Under the pieces are notes generated by a model. That model did no database searches, was not told where the DNA came from, and saw only the letters and a program-made list of their open reading frames with translations. Source: an uncultured Paraglaciecola sp. (GTDB lineage: Bacteria; Pseudomonadota; Gammaproteobacteria; Enterobacterales; Alteromonadaceae). Taken from it: a stretch of 12,536 nt of DNA. This document shows, piece after piece, positions 1 to 7,135 of the stretch (its first letter is position 1; every line of letters begins with the position of its first letter). Position numbers and translations under genes: made by a program. The stretch covers positions 1 to 12,536 of the forward strand of contig CAJQKX010000262.1 of NCBI GenBank assembly GCA_905479025.1, written 5' to 3'.

Positions 1-117
1 GTAAATTCGGCCGTCCGAAAATACACCATCAACATCACAGGCTAATAGTTTTATTTGCTTAAATTGTATTATTAGTTTTTTATCAATCGGTCCATAAGGA
101 GTCATTAACATAGACAT
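1..117 (-). CDS. kdsC: 3-deoxy-D-manno-octulosonate 8-phosphate phosphatase, N-terminal part (cut by window edge)
   Basis: Only the first 39 codons are present; the gene runs off the left edge. The translation starts MSMLMTPYGPIDKKL and contains ACDVDGVFSDG (residues 26-36), the DxDGVxxDG motif I of the HAD-superfamily KdsC phosphatases, with D28 as expected nucleophile and D30 as general acid/base. In the known pathway KdsC removes phosphate from KDO-8-P to give KDO for the lipopolysaccharide inner core, in the cytoplasm. The ATG overlaps the kdsD stop by one base (TAATG), which indicates translational coupling. In-frame ATGs at residues 3 and 5 are alternative starts. Identification is strong despite the truncation, because kdsD-kdsC adjacency is the same as in E. 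coli. Confidence 0.9.
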   Translation of the reverse strand, partial: MSMLMTPYGPIDKKLIIQFKQIKLLACDVDGVFSDGRIY

Positions 118-1076
118 TAAATAATACCTGCTTGAAGCAGTATCTGCATATTGATAGCCCCTATTGGTTTGCCATTATTATCAGTTAAAAAAAGCGAACT
201 TATTTTATGTTTTTGCATGAGTGTAAGGACTTCGGCAGCCAACATTTCTGGTTTAGCTGTAATGCAGTTAGGGGTCATAACCTCATGGATTTTAGTTTTG
301 TGAATATCTATTCTATCGTCAAGTATTCTGCGTAAATCACCGTCTGTGAAAATACCCAATAATTGACCATCGTCATCGATCACTCCTGCCATACCTAAGG
401 CTTTTTGTGAAATAACTAATAAAACTTCACGCAAATTTTGTTGTTCTGAGACCAAAGGTAAAGATTGCCTTGTGACCATCACGTCTTCTAATTTAATTAA
501 GAGCTTTCTACCTAATGAACCGCCTGGGTGTGACAATGCGAAGTCTTCAGACGTAAAACCTCTTGCATCGAGAAGCGCAACGGCGAGTGCATCACCCATA
601 ACTAAGGTCGCAGTTGTACTTGAAGTAGGCGCAAGACCAAGTGAGCAGGCTTCCTGCTCAACTTTGATGCACAGATTAATATCGGCATATCTGCCAAGAG
701 TACTCTGAGGGTTTGATGTCATAGCAATAATAGGCACACCCATGCGCTTTACCACAGGGATCAATGCTAATAGTTCGGACGTTTCGCCTGAGTTTGAAAT
801 GGCTAACAAGATATCTTGTTTGGTGAGCATACCTAAATCACCATGGTTGGCTTCCGCAGGGTGCATAAAAAATGCGGGTGTGCCTGTGCTGGCTAATGTG
901 GCTGATATTTTATGGCCAATATGACCTGACTTCCCCATCCCGCAAACAATTATTTTACCCTCGCAAGGTAAAATTAATTGACAAGCCTCTACAAAAGAAT
1001 CATCGATATATTGGGCTAATTGCGCGATTGCTCGTTGTTCAATTTCTAATACTTTTAAGGCTGATTGTTTAATCAT
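117..1076 (-). CDS. kdsD: D-arabinose 5-phosphate isomerase
   Basis: Interconverts D-ribulose 5-phosphate and D-arabinose 5-phosphate, the first step of KDO synthesis for lipopolysaccharide (cytoplasmic). The 319-residue protein has an N-terminal SIS sugar-isomerase domain (about 35-170) with GMGKSGHIGHK (46-56), ISNSGETSE (93-101) and APTSSTT (149-155). It then has two CBS domains (about 200-260 and 270-319). K49, E101, E142 and H183 line up with the residues K59, E111, E152 and H193 of the E. coli enzyme, so it should be active. It is about 10 residues shorter at the N-terminus than E. coli KdsD (328). An in-frame TAG four codons upstream fixes the ATG as first possible start. No clear Shine-Dalgarno sequence is visible, and the 24-bp gap after yrbG suggests co-transcription and coupling. 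Confidence 0.95.
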   Translation of the reverse strand: MIKQSALKVLEIEQRAIAQLAQYIDDSFVEACQLILPCEGKIIVCGMGKSGHIGHKISATLASTGTPAFFMHPAEANHGDLGMLTKQDILLAISNSGETSELLALIPVVKRMGVPIIAMTSNPQSTLGRYADINLCIKVEQEACSLGLAPTSSTTATLVMGDALAVALLDARGFTSEDFALSHPGGSLGRKLLIKLEDVMVTRQSLPLVSEQQNLREVLLVISQKALGMAGVIDDDGQLLGIFTDGDLRRILDDRIDIHKTKIHEVMTPNCITAKPEMLAAEVLTLMQKHKISSLFLTDNNGKPIGAINMQILLQAGII

Positions 1077-1100
1077 AGTGTGATTCTAAGCGTCGCTGTA

Positions 1101-2057
1101 TTAACTAAATAACAAATATTGATAAGCACAGAAGCAAGTAATTAGACACATACCTTCCATTCGGTTAATACACCTGCCTCCTTTTAAATTAAAACTAAAT
1201 ACGATGAGTAATATTGTCAGCCCTAACATCACGTAACTGTCCCGTGTAGCCGCATTTTCATCTATTACTCCTGGGGCGATAAGACCTGGCATAGCCAGTA
1301 CCGCCAAGAGATTAAAAATATTTGAACCAATTATATTACCTAGCGCTAAATCATCTTCGTTTTTCAACACTCCTGCAATGCAAGCCGCCAGTTCTGGTAA
1401 ACTTGTACCAATAGCGATGATGGTTAAGCCAATGACTAATTCACTTAAACCAAAGTAGCGTGCTATCACTTCCGCAGAATCTACCATAAAGTAGGCGCTT
1501 GTTGGCAACAGTATCATACCCACTATTAACCACATAACGGCTATTGAAGTTGATACACCAGAAGGAATTTCATTTTCAGTTTCAGGTTGTAAAGGGTCGC
1601 CTTTTTCCATATTGAAAGACACCCAAGTGAGTCCACCAATAACAGCAAAAAATAAAGTGATTAAGATAATCCCCTCTATTTTGAGTAACAAATGATCAGA
1701 CAAGAAATATACAGCCAGAAGGCTTACCAGCAATAACACCGGCATTTCTTTTTTTAGGGTACTTGATGCAATAGAGAGAGGTTTAAGTAGGGCTGTTAAT
1801 CCTAGTACTAAAGCAATGTTAGTAATATTTGAACCGAGAGCGTTACCCACTGCAGTATCTATATTGCCGTTGAATGAGGCTGTGGCAGCTATCATGATTT
1901 CTGGAGCAGATGAGCCCATAGCCACGATAGTAAGGCCTATGATCATAGGTGAAACACCTATGTTTTTAGCTAATACTGAGGCGCCAAAGACAAATCTATC
2001 TGCGCCCCAACTCAAAACAATAAGCCAAATTAGGAAATAACAAGCTTCTAAAATCAC
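1101..2057 (-). CDS. yrbG: Inner-membrane CaCA-family sodium/calcium exchanger-like protein YrbG
   Basis: A 318-residue, almost wholly hydrophobic polytopic membrane protein (roughly ten membrane segments). It has the two inverted alpha-repeats of the cation/Ca2+ antiporter superfamily: repeat 1 carries GSSAPE (48-53) and GNALGSN (71-77), repeat 2 carries GTSLPE (217-222) and GNIIGSN (240-246). The acidic residues E53 and E222 are the expected cation ligands. A short hydrophilic loop (about 149-168) joins the halves. The start is GTG; no in-frame ATG gives a better start. It heads the yrbG-kdsD-kdsC operon exactly as in E. coli, yet its physiological ion and its link to lipopolysaccharide synthesis are not settled even there. 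Family assignment is firm; substrate is inference. Confidence 0.9.
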   Translation of the reverse strand: MILEACYFLIWLIVLSWGADRFVFGASVLAKNIGVSPMIIGLTIVAMGSSAPEIMIAATASFNGNIDTAVGNALGSNITNIALVLGLTALLKPLSIASSTLKKEMPVLLLVSLLAVYFLSDHLLLKIEGIILITLFFAVIGGLTWVSFNMEKGDPLQPETENEIPSGVSTSIAVMWLIVGMILLPTSAYFMVDSAEVIARYFGLSELVIGLTIIAIGTSLPELAACIAGVLKNEDDLALGNIIGSNIFNLLAVLAMPGLIAPGVIDENAATRDSYVMLGLTILLIVFSFNLKGGRCINRMEGMCLITCFCAYQYLLFS

Positions 2058-2077
2058 AAAATTTCACTTCTAGTTTT

Positions 2078-2114
2078 GTTAGGGATTATAAATAGTTAAA
2101 TTCAATTGTCGCAA
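2078..2114 (-). promoter_or_regulatory. Sigma-70 type promoter for yrbG-kdsD-kdsC
   Basis: Read on the minus strand, a perfect -10 box TATAAT lies at 2090-2085 and a -35-like TTGCGA (4 of 6 matches to TTGACA) at 2114-2109, with an 18-bp spacer. Transcription would begin near 2078, giving a leader of about 20 nt before the GTG of yrbG. Assignment is by motif and spacing only. Confidence 0.6.
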
Positions 2115-2117
2115 AAA

Positions 2118-2130
2118 GCAAAGGCTTTGC
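2118..2130. repeat. 13-bp palindrome between divergent promoters (operator candidate)
   Basis: GCAAAG-G-CTTTGC is a perfect inverted repeat with a one-base centre. It sits four bases beyond the yrbG -35 box, and where the -35 of a promoter using the plus-strand TATAAT (2144-2149) would fall. It superficially resembles the even-centred LacI-family operator core GCAAACGTTTGC, but its odd centre does not fit that family. Function is inferred from position alone. Confidence 0.35.
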
Positions 2131-2170
2131 ATATGAATGTTAGTATAATTTAGTGTCGAAAATTTTTCGC

Positions 2171-2188
2171 ACCCTCAAGGGTCCTTGA
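2171..2188. repeat. Overlapping small inverted repeats in the mlaF upstream region
   Basis: ACCC-TCAA-GGGT (or ACCCT-CA-AGGGT) at 2171-2182 overlaps TCAAGG-GT-CCTTGA at 2175-2188. The two arms cannot pair at once, so a transcript through here could form one hairpin or the other. They start about 22 bases after the plus-strand TATAAT at 2144-2149. Whether they act in RNA, as a protein site, or not at all cannot be told from sequence. Confidence 0.3.
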
Positions 2189-2384
2189 ACCAGATGTATA
2201 TTTAAAATGGGTTGATATATGCTTAAACTGTAACGAAAGCATGTATGTTTGTTGTATTTGATTTGCTTTTTTTGGATAAGATAGCAGCAAGTTAGACCCA
2301 ATAATCTTATTATTAATAGATAACGTTAAGCTATTATTCAGTGATAGTTGCATTAAATCGAATATACCTTGTTACTTTTTGTCT

Positions 2385-2412
2385 TTGTTCTTTTATGCAG
2401 AAAACTTATACA
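2385..2412 (+). promoter_or_regulatory. Candidate promoter for the mla operon
   Basis: TTGTTC (2385-2390) and TATACA (2407-2412) are separated by 16 bp; each matches the sigma-70 consensus at 4 of 6 positions. Transcription would start near 2419, about 60 nt before the mlaF ATG. It is the best match close to the operon, but a more upstream start using TATAAT at 2144-2149 cannot be excluded. Confidence 0.35.
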
Positions 2413-2480
2413 CTAAATATGTCTTGTAGTTAGGTTTTTATGCTTAGCTCTATCAACAACATTGGAATGTTCCTAAATTA

Positions 2481-3281
2481 ATGGAAAATTTGATTGAAAT
2501 TAACAATCTAACCTTTAGCCGGAGTGGTAGAGTCATATACGATGATATTTCACTGCAGATTAAAAAAGGTCAAACTACCGCTATTATGGGCCCTAGTGGT
2601 ATTGGAAAAACTACCATGTTGCGCTTGATGGGAGGCCAGTTGATACCCGACAAAGGTGATATTAAATTTAAAGGTGAGTCTATCCCGGGAATGCGCCGCA
2701 ACCGTTTATTTGAAGTGCGTAGACAAATGAGCATGTTATTTCAAAGTGGTGCGTTATTTACTGATATGTCGGTGTTCGATAATATCGCCTTTCCGCTGAG
2801 GGAGCATACAAAGTTATCTGAGTCCATCATACACACTATTGTGATGCTGAAATTGCAAGCTGTGGGCTTAAGAGGTGCGGCAGATTTGATGCCTGCTGAA
2901 TTATCTGGGGGAATGGCACGCAGAGCGGCTCTAGCAAGAGCGATTGCTTTGGAGCCAGAGTTAGTTATGTATGACGAACCATTTGCAGGGCAGGATCCTA
3001 TCTCAATGGGAGTGTTAGTAAAACTGATTAAAGCCTTAAACGATGCTTTGCAATTAACCAGTGTAGTTGTGACTCATGATGTTACTGAGGTATTAACTAT
3101 TGCAGATTATATTTATATTTTGGCTGAAAGAAAGGTCATAGGTAGTGGTACTCCAGAACAAATTAAAAACAGTGAATCACCTCTAGTCCAACAGTTTTTG
3201 CAAGGTCAAGCAGATGGTCCGGTTCCTTTTCATTACCCTGCTAGTAGTATTGCTCAGGCTTTTTTGGGTAGTGAAGTATGA
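2481..3281 (+). CDS. mlaF: Phospholipid transport ABC system, ATP-binding subunit
   Basis: Cytoplasmic ATPase of the MlaFEDB complex, which with MlaC maintains outer-membrane lipid asymmetry. In 266 residues it shows every ABC ATPase motif: Walker [10 protein letters not shown] (37-45), Q-loop Q88, signature LSGGM (141-145), Walker B LVMYDEP (161-167) with catalytic E166, and switch histidine H199. The C-terminal extension [11 protein letters not shown] corresponds to the tail that in E. coli MlaF reaches across the dimer and contacts MlaB. Length is close to E. coli (269). It is first gene of the operon; its TGA overlaps the ATG of mlaE (ATGA). Its own ribosome-binding site is weak: GGAA ends 13 nt before the ATG and lies inside a small inverted repeat. 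Confidence 0.97.
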   Translation: MENLIEINNLTFSRSGRVIYDDISLQIKKGQTTAIMGPSGIGKTTMLRLMGGQLIPDKGDIKFKGESIPGMRRNRLFEVRRQMSMLFQSGALFTDMSVFDNIAFPLREHTKLSESIIHTIVMLKLQAVGLRGAADLMPAELSGGMARRAALARAIALEPELVMYDEPFAGQDPISMGVLVKLIKALNDALQLTSVVVTHDVTEVLTIADYIYILAERKVIGSGTPEQIKNSESPLVQQFLQGQADGPVPFHYPASSIAQAFLGSEV

Positions 3282-4057
3282 ATTGGTTAATCCATTTAGG
3301 TACGAGCACCCTTAACCGTCTAGAAATGTTTGGTCGTGCCTCTTTTATGTTGTTCGGAGCCATCGTTGCTAAACCTCAACCTGTAAAAATGATTCCTCTG
3401 ATTATTAAACAAATACATATAGTTGGTGTGCAGTCATTACTTATTATAGTGATATCTGGCCTATTCATTGGCATGGTAATGGCATTACAGGGTTATACTA
3501 TCTTGGTTGATTATGGCGCTGAAGGCAGCCTTGGGCCTATGGTTGCCTTATCATTATTAAGAGAGCTCGGCCCAGTGGTCACCGCTTTATTGTTCGCTGG
3601 AAGGGCGGGGTCGGCGCTAACAGCTGAAATTGGTCTAATGAAAACAACGGAACAACTTAGTAGTTTAGAAATGATGGCGGTTGACCCACTGCGAAGAGTC
3701 ATTGCGCCGCGCCTTTGGGCGGGCATAATATCCATGCCAATGTTAGCGTTAATTTTTAGTGCGGTTGGTATTTTAGGAGGACACTTAGTCGGCGTTGATT
3801 GGTTAGGCGTAGATTCTGGCAGCTATTGGTCTATTATGCAGTCCACTGTGGATTGGAATAAGGATGTGGTGAACGGTATTATAAAAACCATAGTGTTTGC
3901 TTTTGTGATTACTTGGATCGCCACTTTTAAAGGATATGATTCTGTACCCACCTCAGAAGGTATAAGTAAGGCAACAACAGAAACAGTCGTATTTTCGTCG
4001 TTAGCGGTACTAGGGCTAGATTTTATATTGACAGCATTAATGTTTGGAATTGAGTAA
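3278..4057 (+). CDS. mlaE: Phospholipid transport ABC system, permease subunit
   Basis: 259-residue integral inner-membrane protein, matching the E. coli length (260). It forms the homodimeric transmembrane core that passes phospholipid between MlaD and the membrane. MlaE-family signatures are visible: LRELGP (94-99), [13 protein letters not shown] (107-119) and EQL (125-127), the last followed by the conserved DP-containing coupling region. Hydrophobic segments lie at about 46-70, 85-106, 145-170 and 198-217, plus one near the C-terminus (about 237-257). An amphipathic N-terminal helix (about 1-30) precedes them. The start codon overlaps the end of mlaF by 4 bp, a typical coupled arrangement. 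Confidence 0.97.
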   Translation: MNWLIHLGTSTLNRLEMFGRASFMLFGAIVAKPQPVKMIPLIIKQIHIVGVQSLLIIVISGLFIGMVMALQGYTILVDYGAEGSLGPMVALSLLRELGPVVTALLFAGRAGSALTAEIGLMKTTEQLSSLEMMAVDPLRRVIAPRLWAGIISMPMLALIFSAVGILGGHLVGVDWLGVDSGSYWSIMQSTVDWNKDVVNGIIKTIVFAFVITWIATFKGYDSVPTSEGISKATTETVVFSSLAVLGLDFILTALMFGIE

Positions 4058-4068
4058 AGGAAATAGGA

Positions 4069-4536
4069 ATGAAATCTAGAAAGTCAGAACTATTAGTGGG
4101 TGCGTTTGTTGCATTAACTATCGCTGCAGGTCTTATGCTAGCACTTAACGTGGCCAATCAAAGCATGTCCAGCAGTGAAGATACATACATATTATATGCA
4201 AAGTTTGACAATATTGGTGGGTTAAAAGTCCGCTCAGCAGTTAAAGTGGGTGGGGTAACCGTTGGTAGAGTCGACAATATTACGCTTAATAATAGTGATT
4301 TCACTCCAGTGGTGACCATGAGTATTTCGTCAGAGTTTGACCAGTTCCCAGAAACAAGTTCGGTATCTATACTTACCTCAGGTTTATTAGGAGAGCAATA
4401 CATTGGTTTTCAACCTGGTTTTGCTATCGAGGGTATTGAAAACTTGGCCGAAGGTGACTACATAGAAGACACTAAATCAGCTCTGGTATTAGAAGACCTT
4501 ATTGGTCAATTTTTATTTAGTAGCAACGACGGTTAA
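4069..4536 (+). CDS. mlaD: Phospholipid transport system MCE-domain protein
   Basis: Single-pass inner-membrane protein whose periplasmic MCE domains form a hexameric ring with a hydrophobic lipid channel. Residues 1-8 are basic and cytoplasmic, about 9-28 form the membrane anchor, and about 39-118 form the MCE domain (KFDNIGGLKVRSAVKVGG near its start). The pore-loop segment TSGLLGEQY follows, then the helix DTKSALVLEDLIGQFLF. At 155 residues it stops just after that helix and lacks the long disordered tail of E. coli MlaD (183). I read this as normal lineage variation, not truncation, because the structured core is complete. AAAGGAAATAGGA just before the ATG supplies a good ribosome-binding site. 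Confidence 0.95.
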   Translation: MKSRKSELLVGAFVALTIAAGLMLALNVANQSMSSSEDTYILYAKFDNIGGLKVRSAVKVGGVTVGRVDNITLNNSDFTPVVTMSISSEFDQFPETSSVSILTSGLLGEQYIGFQPGFAIEGIENLAEGDYIEDTKSALVLEDLIGQFLFSSNDG

Positions 4537-4551
4537 TTGATGACGTTGATT

Positions 4552-4566
4552 GGAGAAAATAACGTG
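4552..4566 (+). promoter_or_regulatory. Ribosome-binding site that decides the mlaC start
   Basis: GGAG at 4552-4555 is followed after 8 nt by GTG at 4564-4566. This is ideal spacing, whereas the upstream in-frame TTG (4537) and ATG (4540), which directly abut the mlaD stop, lack a comparable site. Using the GTG also gives a textbook signal peptide. Confidence 0.7.
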
Positions 4567-5208
4567 GTAAATAAATTTGCACTTCTATTATTGGGTGTGA
4601 TGTTGATTTTTAGTGCTGGCATGACGAAAGCACAAGACAAAAACCCGTACATAATGTTGGAAGATGTAGCGACTAAAACTTTCAACAGGATTAAAAAAGA
4701 ACACCAGCTTATAGAAGAAAATCCAGAGCTTTTGAGAACGGTTATGGAGGAGGAGTTGCTACCCTATGTGGATTATAATTTTTCCGCATTAAAAGTTCTA
4801 GGTAAGTATTATAAAAAAGTACCAAGAGAGAAAATCCCTGAATATATTAGTGTGTTTCGTTCATACTTGATTACTACCTATGCATTGGCTATGGCCTATT
4901 ACGATGGCCAAGACGTTGAATTTCAACCTGTTCGTGATGTGACTGATGAAAGAACAGTAACAGTCAGAGCTGTGGTTAAAGAGCCTGGCCGACCAGATAT
5001 TAATTTAGCTTTTAAATTACGTAAAAATAAAAAAACCAATGTATGGAAAGCCTACGATATGGTTGCTGAAGGCATAAGTCTTTTATCCAGTAAACAAAGT
5101 GAATTCCAATCTATTTTGCGACAGGATGGTATACAAAAAGTGATAGATTTGATGAATAACACAATTAGTAAACCTATTAACATCGACGCGGCAAAAAAAG
5201 GCAGGTAG
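4564..5208 (+). CDS. mlaC: Periplasmic phospholipid shuttle protein MlaC
   Basis: Soluble periplasmic lipid carrier that moves phospholipid between the MlaA-porin complex in the outer membrane and MlaFEDB. I place the start at GTG 4564, giving 214 residues (E. coli 211). The protein then begins MVNKFALLLLGVMLIF and has a predicted cleavage after TKA (residue 23), leaving QDKNPY at the mature N-terminus. A longer form from ATG 4540 would add 8 mostly polar residues ahead of the signal peptide. The mature part matches the MlaC/Ttg2D family, with the helical N-terminal region around PYVDYNFSALKVLGKYYKK and the NTF2-like beta region following. It sits in the mla operon, ending immediately before mlaB with no gap. 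Confidence 0.93.
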   Translation: MVNKFALLLLGVMLIFSAGMTKAQDKNPYIMLEDVATKTFNRIKKEHQLIEENPELLRTVMEEELLPYVDYNFSALKVLGKYYKKVPREKIPEYISVFRSYLITTYALAMAYYDGQDVEFQPVRDVTDERTVTVRAVVKEPGRPDINLAFKLRKNKKTNVWKAYDMVAEGISLLSSKQSEFQSILRQDGIQKVIDLMNNTISKPINIDAAKKGR

Positions 5209-5523
5209 ATGACTAAATTAGACGTCATTGAGTCACCTGTAGGGTACTTCATCTTACAAGGTGATCTAAACCGTAACACTATCGCTAAGTCAGACGCATT
5301 AGCAACTCTTGCTCAAAGCATTCAAAGCAAATCCAGTGTTCATGCTCCCACCCTTGATATGTTAGGTGTGAACAATTCCGATACTGCAGGGTTAGCTTGG
5401 TTGATGAACTTTTTGAAAGATAACCAACAACAAAATTTTCATGTTGAACTTAAAAACATTCCAGAAAGCTTGATAAAGCTTGCAAAAATAAGCGACGTAG
5501 ACAGTTTTTTGTCGGTACAATGA
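5209..5523 (+). CDS. mlaB: Phospholipid transport system STAS-domain protein
   Basis: Small cytoplasmic STAS-domain subunit (104 residues) that binds MlaF and is needed for assembly and activity of the ABC complex. The STAS signature is seen as LDMLGV (49-54) followed by SDTAGLAWLM; T59 corresponds to the conserved threonine (T52) of E. coli MlaB that matters for function. The C-terminal helix region (ESLIKLAKISDVDSFL) is typical of the fold. The ATG directly follows the mlaC stop codon, with AGG-rich sequence at the mlaC end as ribosome-binding site, so translation is probably coupled. Divergent family, but position and motif make the call secure. Confidence 0.92.
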   Translation: MTKLDVIESPVGYFILQGDLNRNTIAKSDALATLAQSIQSKSSVHAPTLDMLGVNNSDTAGLAWLMNFLKDNQQQNFHVELKNIPESLIKLAKISDVDSFLSVQ

Positions 5524-5551
5524 CCTACTATTTTACACATCTGGACTTGTC

Positions 5552-5809
5552 ATGGATAATCAACAAATTGAAACGCTTCTTCTCGAAACATTAAGCTTAG
5601 CTGAAGCACATGTAAAGGGTGATGGCTCTCATTTTCAAGTGATCGCTGTGAGTGATCAGTTTGAAGATATGAGTAGAGTTAAAAAACAGCAATTTGTTTA
5701 TGCGCCTTTGGCCACAAAAATTGCGGAAGGTAGCATGCATGCAGTTTCCATTAAAACCTTCACCGAAAGCCAATGGAAGCGTGAGAAAATGTTTAACCTT
5801 CCTCAATAA
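5552..5809 (+). CDS. ibaG: BolA-family protein IbaG
   Basis: 85 residues, as in E. coli IbaG/YrbA (84). The BolA fold is recognisable from GDGSHF (23-28), MSRVKKQQFVYAPL (40-53) and the invariant-histidine segment MHAVSIK (H63). BolA proteins bind monothiol glutaredoxins through a shared [2Fe-2S] cluster; the histidines H27 and H63 are the candidate ligands, and no cysteine is present. Reported roles for IbaG in gammaproteobacteria include acid resistance and Fe-S or envelope homeostasis; the exact role here is inferred. It lies 28 bp after mlaB and 44 bp before murA on the same strand, the conserved mla-ibaG-murA order. Confidence 0.93.
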   Translation: MDNQQIETLLLETLSLAEAHVKGDGSHFQVIAVSDQFEDMSRVKKQQFVYAPLATKIAEGSMHAVSIKTFTESQWKREKMFNLPQ

Positions 5810-5853
5810 TATTCAATTCCGCCATCATCCTAAACATCAAATAGAGTGCATCT

Positions 5854-7113
5854 ATGAACAAATTAATTATCAAAGCTTGCCCGCCGCTAAATGGAATTGT
5901 GACCATTTCAGGCGCCAAAAATGCTGCATTGCCTATTCTGATGTCAAGCATACTGGCAGGCTCTACTTGTTATTTTGACAATGTTCCTGAGCTCAGAGAT
6001 ATACACACCAGTTTATCTTTGTTAAGTGAGTTAGGTGCTAACGCTTATCGCCAAGATGGTCAATCTGTAGTAATTGACCCGAGTCCTATACATAATTTTA
6101 ATGCTTCTTACGAATTAGTCAAAACCATGCGCGCATCCATCTTAGTGCTTGGGCCACTTTTGGCTAAATTTGGTCAGGCAAATGTGTCTTTACCTGGAGG
6201 TTGTGCTATAGGCGCTCGCCCGGTAAATTTGCACCTGCAGGGTCTTGAACAGATGGGCGCTAAAATTGATGTAGATAATGGTTACATCAGAGCCTCTGTG
6301 AATGGAAAGTTACAAGGTGCTCACATATTTATGGATGTGGTTAGCGTTGGTGCTACAGAAAATTTGATGATGGCTGCGTGTTTAGCTCAGGGCGAAACTA
6401 TTCTTGAAAATGCGGCAAAAGAACCAGAGATTGTTGATTTAGCTCATTGTCTAAATGCTATGGGTGCTAAAGTAATAAATGCTGGAAGTGATAAAATTAT
6501 TATTCAGGGAGTTGAGTCTTTATCAGGGGGGCGTTATCGTGTATTGCCAGACAGAATCGAAACAGGCACGTTTTTAATTGCTGCAGCCGTAACCGGGGGC
6601 AGGGTTCGCTGTGAAAAAGCTGCACCAAAAACACTTGAAGCAGTACTCGATAAATTGTCTAAAGCTGGGGCTAAATTAACGGTTGGTGACGATTGGATCG
6701 AGTTGGATATGACAGATAGAAAACTTATCAGTGTTGATATTCAAACAGCCCCACACCCTGGATTTCCAACTGATATGCAAGCGCAATTTGTTGCGCTTAA
6801 TTGTTTGGCTGAGGGAACAAGTGTGGTGACAGAAAATATTTTTGAAAACCGTTTTATGCATGTACCCGAATTGCAGCGAATGGGCGCCGATATATCGTTG
6901 CAAGCCAATAGTGCAGTCTGCAATGGCAAGTCGAACTTGAGAGGTGCTCAAGTAATGGCGACTGACCTAAGGGCTTCGGCGAGTTTGGTGATTGCAGGGT
7001 TGGTGGCAGAAGGGCTAACCACAGTAGATCGCATTTACCATTTAGACCGTGGTTATGAACATATTGAAAGAAAGTTAAACGGCCTAGGTGCTAACATCAG
7101 ACGTGTTTGCTGA
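5854..7113 (+). CDS. murA: UDP-N-acetylglucosamine 1-carboxyvinyltransferase
   Basis: Transfers enolpyruvate from phosphoenolpyruvate to UDP-GlcNAc, the first committed step of peptidoglycan synthesis (cytoplasm). Length is 419 residues, identical to E. coli MurA. Visible key residues are K22-N23 (SGAKNAALP), R93 in KTMRAS, the active-site loop [10 protein letters not shown] with C117 (E. coli C115), and D307 in FPTDMQAQF (E. coli D305). The cysteine means the enzyme should be of the fosfomycin-sensitive type; that is inference from the residue. The two inside-out alpha/beta domains are complete and the C-terminus carries the usual [11 protein letters not shown] segment. It is last gene of the plus-strand operon; no clear terminator follows and degS converges 22 bp away. 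Confidence 0.97.
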   Translation: MNKLIIKACPPLNGIVTISGAKNAALPILMSSILAGSTCYFDNVPELRDIHTSLSLLSELGANAYRQDGQSVVIDPSPIHNFNASYELVKTMRASILVLGPLLAKFGQANVSLPGGCAIGARPVNLHLQGLEQMGAKIDVDNGYIRASVNGKLQGAHIFMDVVSVGATENLMMAACLAQGETILENAAKEPEIVDLAHCLNAMGAKVINAGSDKIIIQGVESLSGGRYRVLPDRIETGTFLIAAAVTGGRVRCEKAAPKTLEAVLDKLSKAGAKLTVGDDWIELDMTDRKLISVDIQTAPHPGFPTDMQAQFVALNCLAEGTSVVTENIFENRFMHVPELQRMGADISLQANSAVCNGKSNLRGAQVMATDLRASASLVIAGLVAEGLTTVDRIYHLDRGYEHIERKLNGLGANIRRVC

Positions 7114-7135
7114 TTACAAAACAGTCTACTGGCTA

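Larger units (their letters stand above)
2058..2480. other. Divergent intergenic region between yrbG and mlaF
   Basis: 423 bp without a convincing gene. It holds the yrbG promoter on the left, a 13-bp palindrome at 2118-2130, a lone plus-strand TATAAT at 2144-2149 with no good -35 box, overlapping inverted repeats at 2171-2188, a T-run at 2266-2273, a candidate mlaF promoter at 2385-2412, and a 6-bp inverted repeat (2458-2471) over the weak ribosome-binding region of mlaF. A minus-strand 67-codon reading frame (2150-2353) has low-complexity content and no recognisable domain, and I do not believe it is a gene. The region is AT-rich, and its length leaves room for more than one promoter or a small transcript. 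Confidence 0.6.

Noticed and set aside
2150..2353. 67-codon minus-strand open frame in the yrbG-mlaF spacer
   Set aside because: Low-complexity Ser/Leu/Asn-rich peptide with no recognisable domain and no clear ribosome-binding site, in AT-rich intergenic DNA full of regulatory-looking motifs.
4069..4536. mlaD as a truncated gene, because it is shorter than in E. coli
   Set aside because: The membrane anchor, MCE domain and pore helix are all present; only the disordered tail is absent, and mlaC follows without sign of deletion.
5467..5482. Repeated AAGCTTG in mlaB
   Set aside because: Lies wholly inside coding sequence for a normal part of the STAS domain; it follows from codon content.
5694..5978. 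94-codon frame spanning the ibaG-murA junction
   Set aside because: Overlaps two well-supported genes in another frame and encodes no recognisable domain.
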